64,000 bases of DNA from Pseudomonas sp. RIT-PI-r. Its GTDB lineage: Bacteria > Pseudomonadota > Gammaproteobacteria > Pseudomonadales > Pseudomonadaceae. Under the pieces are notes generated by a model, which was given only the letters and a program-made list of their open reading frames with translations, was not told where the DNA came from and made no database searches. The DNA is taken from assembly GCF_001297015.1 (NCBI RefSeq), contig NZ_LIGE01000031.1, positions 1-64,000 of the forward strand, given 5' to 3'. Numbering within the stretch: position 1 is the stretch's first letter; each line of letters begins with the position of its first letter. A program made the translations under genes and the position numbers. Below are positions 57,654-64,000 of the stretch, in pieces.

Positions 57654-57714
57654 GGGCGGAAGTCGATGGGTGCTGTAAGTACTCAGTGCGGGCCTCTCGT
57701 GATTGGGCTTCAGA

Positions 57715-58674
57715 TCAATGGAAAGGGAAAATGTAATTCATCCATGCTGCCATACGCAGGAGGATTTTGCGCATCGTGCCAATGTGGTGAAAGTGCTGAC
57801 TGTACAACGCGGCCTGCCCGTAAGCACCGCCCGGCATTAGCTTGCTGTACTGGGCGAATTCCGGATCGGTGATTTCGATGATCACCGGCACACGCCCGGC
57901 CGGCGGCGAACCGGTATAGCCGATCAGTGTGCCGGAAGGTTGCACCTGACCTTCGGCAATCACCCCGATGACGTTTTTCACCCGTCCGGCGAACACCTTG
58001 CCGGGAATGCCGTCGAACGCGACTTCCGCCTCGTCGCCGACGGTCAGGCGCAGGAGGCTGTTCTGGCGCATCCACGCGGCGAAGTATTGGCCTTCCTCGG
58101 GAATGAACACCATTGAGGGACGCAACGGCAACTTGCTCGCCATCATTCCCGGACGCAGCGAAACATGGGTGACGAAGCCTTTGCTCGGCGCGCGGACGGT
58201 GGTGTTGTCCAGCTCGAACTGGGCGTTATCCAGTTGCGCTTGCAGATCATCGGTGCGGGCGATGGCGGCGTCCAGTTCGCGCTGGGTGCCGAAGTTGCGC
58301 CGGATCAGTTCGGTGATGCGATAGCGATCACCCTTGGCGGCCACCAGTTGCGCTTTGAGCGACTTCATGCGGTTTTCAAACGGTGTAGGGTCGATGCGAA
58401 ACAGCACATCGCCTTTTTCCAGCGGCTCGTTACCCTTCACCGGCACGTCGATCACCTGGCCGCTGACGATGGGAATCACCGGCACAGACACGAAGTAAGT
58501 GCGCGCCACCTCGGAGTAGGGATGGTTGTAGTTCATGGTGAAAATCAAGGCGCCGATCATCAGGATGCCGCCCAGTACGGCGGTGGGCACCGTCCATTTG
58601 TTCAGCGGGATACGGAAGATCTTGAACACTGCGACGCAGAACGCGGCGTAAGTCAGGATGAGCAGCAGATCCAT
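57715..58674 (-). CDS. HlyD-family periplasmic adaptor (AaeA/EmrA-like)
   Basis: A 319-residue protein. One N-terminal span, a biotinyl-lipoyl-like barrel (VSGQVIDVPVKGNEPLEKGDVLFRID), a coiled-coil hairpin and a second half (APSKGFVTHVSLRPGMMAS). It links the FUSC pump to the outer membrane. GGAGGG lies before the ATG and just after the DUF3302 stop. Confidence 0.93.
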   Translation of the reverse strand: MDLLLILTYAAFCVAVFKIFRIPLNKWTVPTAVLGGILMIGALIFTMNYNHPYSEVARTYFVSVPVIPIVSGQVIDVPVKGNEPLEKGDVLFRIDPTPFENRMKSLKAQLVAAKGDRYRITELIRRNFGTQRELDAAIARTDDLQAQLDNAQFELDNTTVRAPSKGFVTHVSLRPGMMASKLPLRPSMVFIPEEGQYFAAWMRQNSLLRLTVGDEAEVAFDGIPGKVFAGRVKNVIGVIAEGQVQPSGTLIGYTGSPPAGRVPVIIEITDPEFAQYSKLMPGGAYGQAALYSQHFHHIGTMRKILLRMAAWMNYIFPFH

Positions 58675-58679
58675 GGCGT

Positions 58680-59030
58680 TCAGCCCTCCCGGTTGTGGGG
58701 AGCAGTGGCATTCAGCGCTTCGAGTCGTTCGAGGCGTCCTTGCAGTTCGATCACCTGTTGCTCCAGGCGAACGACATGGTTTTGCACGGATTTACCGTCA
58801 CCGAAGCCCCAGCCGCGATCTTCCCGATAGGCCATCGCCCAGATCCACAGGAAAGGCCAGAGCGCATGCAGCGTGAACAGACTGACCCAGCCAGTGGCAT
58901 GGATTGCATCCTGATGCGGGTGTTTACGATGAACGGCAATTTCATAGGGAATGTCGTGCAACACGATGATCCCGTAAAACAGTACGAGCCCGGCAAACAC
59001 CAAAACCCCTAGCGCAAAGTAATCCAGCAT
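58680..59030 (-). CDS. DUF3302 small membrane protein (YiaW-like)
   Basis: A 116-residue protein from the ATG at 59030 (GGAG upstream). Two spans (LGVLVFAGLVLFYGIIVL; WVSLFTLHALWPFLWIWAM) and a C-terminal coiled coil (VVRLEQQVIELQGRLERLEA). First gene of the DUF3302-HlyD-FUSC operon. Confidence 0.9.
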   Translation of the reverse strand: MLDYFALGVLVFAGLVLFYGIIVLHDIPYEIAVHRKHPHQDAIHATGWVSLFTLHALWPFLWIWAMAYREDRGWGFGDGKSVQNHVVRLEQQVIELQGRLERLEALNATAPHNREG

Positions 59031-59160
59031 GGTCAAGCTCCCGGCATCCAGCACAGTGCTGGCATCAGTGTAGACACTGATTTGCCGGGCGCTTGGCGAC
59101 TTTGGATCAGAACCGCACGGGCTCGCCTTCTTGCTTATTCACGATTCGGGAGACCGTGGA

Positions 59161-60786
59161 TCAGAAGATGTAATCGGTGGTCAGGAAGCTCGAATCACGC
59201 CCGCGAATGATCTCGCTGATCAGATCCTTGTTGCTGTCCTGGAACTTGGTTGCCACCAGCGTACGGATCGAGAACACCCGCAACGCATCGTGCACCGAGA
59301 GCGTACCTTCGGCGGAGTTTTTGCGGCCGTTGAACGGGTAAGTGTCCGGCCCGCGCTGGCATTGCGCGTTGAGGTTGATCCGCCCGACCTGATTGGCAAA
59401 GGTGTCGACCAGACGACCGACCGCCACCGGGTTGGTGCCGAAGATGCTCAACTGCTGGCCGAAATCCGACTCCAGCACATAGTCGATCACGGTATCGAGA
59501 TGACGGTACGGCACGATCGGCACCACGGGGCCGAACTGTTCCTCCTGATAGACACGCATCTGCGGATTTACCGGGTAGAGCACCGCCGGATAGAAGAACG
59601 ACTCGCGGGATTCGCCACCATTCGGGTTGACCACTTCGGCGCCTTTGCTGCGCGCATCCGCGACCAGCCCGTGCAGGTAATCGACCTTGCCTGATTCCGG
59701 CAGCGGCGTCAGCGACACACCGCTGTCCCACGGCATGCCCGGTTTCAGAGTGGCCAGCTTCGCGTTGAATTTCTCGATGAAACTGTCGACGACATCTTCA
59801 TGGACGAAGAGGATTTTCAGCGCGGTGCAGCGCTGGCCGTTGAACGACAGCGAACCGGTCACGGCCTCGCTGACGGCATTGTCCAGATCGACTTCCGGCA
59901 AGACGATGCCGGGGTTTTTCGCGTCCAGACCCAGCGCAGCACGCAAGCGGTGCGGTTTCGGGTGGAGTTTCTTCAGATCGCTGGCAGCCTTGTTGGTGCC
60001 GATGAAGGCGAAGATGTCGATCTTGCCGCTGGCCATCAGCGCGCTGACGGTTTCGCGGCCGCTGCCGTAGATCACGTTGATCACACCGGTCGGGAAGCTG
60101 TCGCGGAACGCTTCCAGTAGCGGACGGATCAGCAGCACGCCAAGTTTGGCCGGTTTGAACACTACGGTGTTGCCCATGATCAGCGCCGGAATCAGCGTGG
60201 TGAAGGTTTCGTTCAGCGGATAGTTATAGGGGCCCATGCACAGCGCCACCCCCAATGGCACGCGACGGATCTGGCCGAGAGTGTCCTGTTCCAGCTCGAA
60301 CCGGCTGGAGCGGCGGTCGAGTTCCTTGAGTGCATTGATGGTGTCGACGATGTAATCGCAGGTGCGGTCGAACTCTTTTTCCGAGTCCTTGAGGTTCTTG
60401 CCGATTTCCCACATCAGCAACTTCACCACGGCATCGCGCTGTTGGCGCATGCGGCCGAGGAAGGCTTCGACGTGCTGGATACGTTCGGCCACGCGCATGG
60501 TCGGCCACAGGCCCTGGCCCCGGTCGTAGGCACGCACGGCGGCGTCGAGCGCGGTGAGGGCGGTGTCGGCATCGAGCAGTGGCGTGCTGCCGAGGATCAC
60601 TTGTTCGTCGCCATTCTCACCTTTTAGATAGACCGGGCTGCGCACGGTGGCGAGCGGGCCGTCCCAACGCCGCAACTGACCATCGACGAGGTATTCGCGT
60701 TGCTCGACCTGACCGTCGAGGCGGTATTTTTCCGGGATGTCGCTGACAGAAGGGAACAGATTGCCAAGGATGTTTGCTGTGGTCAT
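59161..60786 (-). CDS. NADP-dependent glyceraldehyde-3-phosphate dehydrogenase (GapN-like ALDH)
   Basis: A 541-residue aldehyde dehydrogenase from the ATG at 60786. The catalytic cysteine is in LSFNGQRCTALKILF and the cofactor loop is FTTLIPALIMGNTVVFKPAKLG. The motif usually holding the general-base glutamate (ELGGKNP) reads AALGLDAKNP here, which I believe is normal for this GapN-like branch. It would oxidise glyceraldehyde-3-phosphate to 3-phosphoglycerate with NADP; the exact substrate is inferred. Confidence 0.85.
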   Translation of the reverse strand: MTTANILGNLFPSVSDIPEKYRLDGQVEQREYLVDGQLRRWDGPLATVRSPVYLKGENGDEQVILGSTPLLDADTALTALDAAVRAYDRGQGLWPTMRVAERIQHVEAFLGRMRQQRDAVVKLLMWEIGKNLKDSEKEFDRTCDYIVDTINALKELDRRSSRFELEQDTLGQIRRVPLGVALCMGPYNYPLNETFTTLIPALIMGNTVVFKPAKLGVLLIRPLLEAFRDSFPTGVINVIYGSGRETVSALMASGKIDIFAFIGTNKAASDLKKLHPKPHRLRAALGLDAKNPGIVLPEVDLDNAVSEAVTGSLSFNGQRCTALKILFVHEDVVDSFIEKFNAKLATLKPGMPWDSGVSLTPLPESGKVDYLHGLVADARSKGAEVVNPNGGESRESFFYPAVLYPVNPQMRVYQEEQFGPVVPIVPYRHLDTVIDYVLESDFGQQLSIFGTNPVAVGRLVDTFANQVGRINLNAQCQRGPDTYPFNGRKNSAEGTLSVHDALRVFSIRTLVATKFQDSNKDLISEIIRGRDSSFLTTDYIF

Positions 60787-60930
60787 GTCGCTACCCCGTG
60801 TTGATGTCCGCATGCAGATCAAAAAGTCTGTACAGGTTATACGCCTGAATGCGCCGCAATTTAAACCCGCAAATGTCACCCGAATGTCACGCAAACGCGC
60901 AGAGCAGAGCGGGCAGCAACACCGCAAACT

Positions 60931-61061
60931 CTGTGGGAGCTGGCTTGCCAGCGATTGATCGTTCCCACGCTCCGCGTGGGAATGCAGCCCGGGACGCTCT
61001 GCGTCCCATTGGAACGCGGAGCGTCCCTTGAGGCATTCCCACGCAGAGCGTGGGAACGATC
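60931..61061. repeat. REP/BIME-like repeat cluster
   Basis: A REP-like TGTGGGAGCTGGCTTGCCAG (from 60932) is followed by a nested inverted pair: 60957-60985 with 61033-61061 (28 of 29 positions) and an inner GGGACGC...GCGTCCC pair. Such repeats are common between genes of the P. fluorescens group. Confidence 0.8.
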
Positions 61062-61169
61062 ATCGGGGGAGAGGGCTGGCCCCGTTTGCCCCCCTCGCTG
61101 TCCCGCAATGCCCTCAACCCGTTGCAGCCGCTGCCTTAAGGTGTGAACACAACAATAAGCGAGGCCGTT

Positions 61170-61523
61170 ATGCGGGCAATCCGACTCACTCTAATGCTGG
61201 CGTTGGCCGTGGCGCTGCCTGGCTGCGGCGAAGATCCCAAACCACCGGTCACCACCCATAACGCCATGCCCAACGACCCGGCACTGGCGCAGATCTACAC
61301 CAACAGCTGCCAGCTCTGCCACGCCAACCCCGCTGCCAACGCGCCGCTGACCGGCGACCGCAAGGCCTGGGAACCGCGCATCCAGCAGGGCACCGACACG
61401 CTCCTCGACCACGCCATCAACGGCTACAACGGCATGCCGCCGATGGGCCAGTGCGTCGAATGCTCGCAAGAACAGTTTGTGCAATTGATCGGCTTCATGG
61501 CCGACCAGCCCCTCCCAGAGTAA
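61170..61523 (+). CDS. c-type cytochrome lipoprotein
   Basis: A 117-residue protein from the ATG at 61170. Lipobox LPGC near residue 18, heme site CQLCH around residue 48-52 and a methionine-rich distal loop (NGMPPMGQC). Extra cysteines CVEC resemble cytochrome c5. It is 10 nt upstream of the FAD oxidase gene and could take its electrons. Confidence 0.88.
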   Translation: MRAIRLTLMLALAVALPGCGEDPKPPVTTHNAMPNDPALAQIYTNSCQLCHANPAANAPLTGDRKAWEPRIQQGTDTLLDHAINGYNGMPPMGQCVECSQEQFVQLIGFMADQPLPE

Positions 61524-61533
61524 GGTGCCCGGC

Positions 61534-62928
61534 ATGACCATGGATCTGACACGGCGTCAGTTGTTGCAACGGGCAAGCATTGTCGGCGCGTTCAGCGCGT
61601 TGGCGAGCCATCCGGCATTGGGCCAATTGATGCGCGCACCAAGGTTGATTCCGTGGCGCAACTGGTCGGGTGGGCAGAGTTGCCTGCCAGCAGCGCGGCT
61701 GGCACCGAAAAATCTCGATGAGCTGGTGACCGCTATCCAGCAGGCGCAGGGCAAGATCCGCCCAGTCGGCTCGGCGCATTCCTTCAGTGCGTTGGTGCCC
61801 ACCGATGGCACGCTGTTGTCGCTGAGCTATTTCAACGGTTTGCTCAATCACGATGGGAAAACCTTGCAAGCCGAATTCGCCGCCGGCACACCGATGTCGC
61901 GCATGGGCCTGCCACTGAAAGACATCGGCCAGGCCCTGCAAAACATGGCTGACATCGATTACCAGACCCTCGCCGGAGCCATTGCCACGTCGACCCACGG
62001 CACCGGGAAAAACTTCCAGTCCTACTCGGCCCACGTCTGCGGCCTGCAACTGGTCACCGCCAATGGCGAAGTGTTGGACTGCGACAGTCAGCGTCACCCT
62101 GAAGTATTCAATGCCGCACGGGTTTCCCTCGGTGCCCTCGGCGTGGCGACGAAAATCCGCCTGCAAAACCGCCCGGCCTATCGCCTGCGCGAACGCCAGT
62201 GGATCGCCAAGACCGAAGAACTGCTCGAAGACCTCGACAGGAACACCCGCGAAAACCAGCACTGGGAAATGCTCGTCGTCACCCATTCCGACTACGCCTT
62301 GTCCATCGCCCTAAACGAAACCGACGAACCGGCGACGCCGCCGATCCCGCCTGAAGAAGAGGGCGGCAACGAGTTCGTCACCCTGATCGAGAAGATCGAC
62401 AAGTACGGCAGCGACTTCCCCGACCTGCGCCGCACGCTGCTCAACAGCTTGCGCCATCTGGCCAGTTTCGATGATCGCATCGGCGACTCGTTCGACATTT
62501 ACGCCAACGTGCGCACCGTGCGTTTCAACGAGATGGAATATTCGGTGCCCGCCGAACACGGGCCGGCCTGCCTGCGCGAGATTCTCAAGCTGATCCAGGA
62601 CAAGGACCTGCGCACCTGGTTTCCCATCGAGTACCGCTACGTCAAGGCTGACGATATCCCGCTGAGCATGTTCGAGGGCCGCGACAGCTGTTCGATCTCG
62701 GTGCACCAGCATTACCAGATGGATCATCACAATTTCTTCGCGGCGGTCGAGCCGATTTTCTGGAAGTACAACGGCCGCCCGCACTGGGGCAAGTTGCACA
62801 CGCTCAACGCGCGAACCCTGCAGCCGCTGTATCCGCGCTGGCGTGAGTTTGTCGATGTGCGACAGGCGCTCGATCCGAACGGGCGCTTTCTCAATGCGCA
62901 TTTGTCGTCGATTCTGGGGGTGAGCTGA
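61534..62928 (+). CDS. Tat-exported FAD-linked sugar-lactone-oxidase-like enzyme
   Basis: A 464-residue protein from the ATG at 61534. A twin-arginine signal (LTRRQLLQRAS) is followed by a VAO-type FAD domain (IRPVGSAHSFSALVPTDG; GAIATSTHGTGKNFQSYS) and an ALO-type C-terminal domain (YRYVKADDIPLSMFEGRDS; NARTLQPLYPRW; LDPNGRFLN). Relatives oxidise aldonolactones or alditols. Likely periplasmic. Its stop shares a base with the next start. Confidence 0.9.
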   Translation: MTMDLTRRQLLQRASIVGAFSALASHPALGQLMRAPRLIPWRNWSGGQSCLPAARLAPKNLDELVTAIQQAQGKIRPVGSAHSFSALVPTDGTLLSLSYFNGLLNHDGKTLQAEFAAGTPMSRMGLPLKDIGQALQNMADIDYQTLAGAIATSTHGTGKNFQSYSAHVCGLQLVTANGEVLDCDSQRHPEVFNAARVSLGALGVATKIRLQNRPAYRLRERQWIAKTEELLEDLDRNTRENQHWEMLVVTHSDYALSIALNETDEPATPPIPPEEEGGNEFVTLIEKIDKYGSDFPDLRRTLLNSLRHLASFDDRIGDSFDIYANVRTVRFNEMEYSVPAEHGPACLREILKLIQDKDLRTWFPIEYRYVKADDIPLSMFEGRDSCSISVHQHYQMDHHNFFAAVEPIFWKYNGRPHWGKLHTLNARTLQPLYPRWREFVDVRQALDPNGRFLNAHLSSILGVS

Positions 62929-64000
62929 TGACGGTCAATCGACGTAATTTCCTGTTGGGTACGTTGGGCTTCGGTGTGTTGTTGGTGGGGGCTGGAGCGT
63001 GGCTGCGGCCGGGCGACCGCGGTGCGCCGTACAGCGACTATTTCCGCGCGCTGAACAAAGAATTGAAGGACAACGGGCCAATGCGCCCGGTGCTGCTCAT
63101 CGACCTGGATCGGCTCGATCACAACATCGATGTGGTGATGCAATCGGTCAAACGCGGTGGCAAGCAATTGCGTCTGGTGGAGAAGTCGCTGCCATCGCCG
63201 GGGCTGTTGAGCTACATCGCCCAACGTGCCGGGTCGCAAAAATTGATGTCGTTCCATCAGCCGTTTCTCAATCACGATGCGCAGGTGTTTCCGCAGTCCG
63301 ACATTCTGCTTGGCAAACCTTTGCCGGTGCGTTCGGCAGCGCAGTTTTATCAATCCCACAAAGGTCCGTTTGATCCCGCGAAGCAACTGCAATGGCTGCT
63401 CGACGGGCCGCAGCGTTTGCAGCAATACCTCGCGCTGGCTCAGGGGTTAGGCACAAGGATGCGCATCAACATCGAACTGGACGTCGGCCTGCATCGCGGC
63501 GGCGTCAGTGATGTGAATGTGTTGGGCCAAATGCTCACGCTGATCAGCGCCAATCCGCAGCATCTGGAGTTCGCCGGGTTCATGGGTTACGACCCGTTCG
63601 TGGGCATGGGGGTGCCGGGGATTCTCGGCTCGCCGGAAGAACTGTTCGCCAAGGTCATGGTGATTTATCAGCGTTGCGTCGATTTCACCCGGCAGCAGTT
63701 TCCGGCGTTGTGGCATGACGGCTTGTGCCTGAATACCGCTGGCAGTCCGAGTTATCGCATTCATGAAAACGAGAAACTGAGTACCGAGGTTTCCGTGGGC
63801 ACGGCGATGCTCAAGCCGACGCACTACGATTTGCCATCGCTGACCGAGCATGTGCCTGCGACCTATATCGCCACGCCCGTGTTGAAAAGCACTGGCGCGG
63901 TGAATATCCCGGCGCTGGATGACAAGTCGAAGCTGTTTTCGTGGTGGGACCAGAACCAGCGCCAGACTTTCTTCATCTATGGCGGCAACTGGATGGCCGA
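62928..64000 (+). CDS. Tat-exported PLP enzyme, D-threonine-aldolase / alanine-racemase fold (partial)
   Basis: At least 357 residues; runs off the right edge. A twin-arginine signal (NRRNFLLGTLGFGVLLVGAG) precedes a fold-type III PLP barrel (MRPVLLIDLDRLDHNIDVV; RLVEKSLPSP with the probable PLP lysine; MRINIELDVGLHRGG; LNTAGSPSYRIH). DSD1-type enzymes act on D-threonine or D-serine derivatives. Export of such an enzyme and its overlap with the oxidase gene suggest a shared periplasmic pathway. Confidence 0.88.
   Translation, partial: MTVNRRNFLLGTLGFGVLLVGAGAWLRPGDRGAPYSDYFRALNKELKDNGPMRPVLLIDLDRLDHNIDVVMQSVKRGGKQLRLVEKSLPSPGLLSYIAQRAGSQKLMSFHQPFLNHDAQVFPQSDILLGKPLPVRSAAQFYQSHKGPFDPAKQLQWLLDGPQRLQQYLALAQGLGTRMRINIELDVGLHRGGVSDVNVLGQMLTLISANPQHLEFAGFMGYDPFVGMGVPGILGSPEELFAKVMVIYQRCVDFTRQQFPALWHDGLCLNTAGSPSYRIHENEKLSTEVSVGTAMLKPTHYDLPSLTEHVPATYIATPVLKSTGAVNIPALDDKSKLFSWWDQNQRQTFFIYGGNWMA

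Noticed and set aside
56811..57872. A 353-codon plus-strand frame opposite the FUSC gene
   Set aside because: Antisense shadow rich in His, Gln and Arg, without a start signal.

Overview
The window is a piece of a Pseudomonas chromosome (the host genes and the REP-like repeats point to the P. fluorescens group) carrying one complete-looking temperate prophage of about 43.8 kb. This rests on gene content: an Hcp start, a FecI/FecR/TonB-receptor iron locus, YccA, Lrp, DMT, FUSC/HlyD and GapN-like genes, plus a prophage lying between two copies of the 3' end of a tRNA-Ser(UGA) gene.

Layout. Positions 1-7992 are host: the first codons of an hcp gene, a palindrome-rich spacer, a SAM methyltransferase, a GST, an AraC regulator, a small protein, and the fecI-fecR-TonB siderophore receptor locus with a Fur-like site. 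Positions 8040-51855 are the prophage. Positions 51796-64000 are host again: the intact tRNA-Ser, yccA, a YceK-like lipoprotein, an Lrp regulator divergent from a DMT exporter, an acyltransferase with SGNH tail, a DUF3302-HlyD-FUSC efflux operon, a GapN-like dehydrogenase, a REP cluster, and a cytochrome c / Tat-exported FAD oxidase / Tat-exported PLP enzyme cluster that runs off the end.

The prophage is a chimera. Regulation and replication are lambda-like: a leftward arm with integrase and a DUF4224 protein, an immunity region between two operator clusters, then Cro, CII, O-like initiator with internal iterons, P, a YbcO-like nuclease, a second tyrosine recombinase and antiterminator Q. The head is lambda-like (small and GpA large terminase, gpW, portal, ClpP-type protease, decoration and capsid proteins). 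The tail is contractile and P2-like (V, W, J, I, H, fibre chaperone, sheath FI, tube FII, E, E', T, U, X, D). Lysis uses a holin, a GH19 endolysin and nested Rz/Rz1 spanins.

The most unusual parts are these. (1) The immunity operon makes an HTH repressor, a HipA-like kinase with its key residues, and a partner resembling DUF3037, in overlapping frames; it sits between left and right operators with the same 25-bp geometry. (2) A C5 cytosine methyltransferase is overprinted along its length by a second ~310-codon same-strand frame that starts 4 nt later behind one shared ribosome-binding site. (3) The leftward arm is repeatedly interrupted by AT-rich plus-strand genes for membrane/coiled-coil proteins and a DUF2971 protein. 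(4) The right-end cargo near attR carries a GGDEF protein, a zinc-ribbon DUF4145 protein and a decayed gene duplicate. All functional statements come from reading the sequence and family knowledge; no database search was run.
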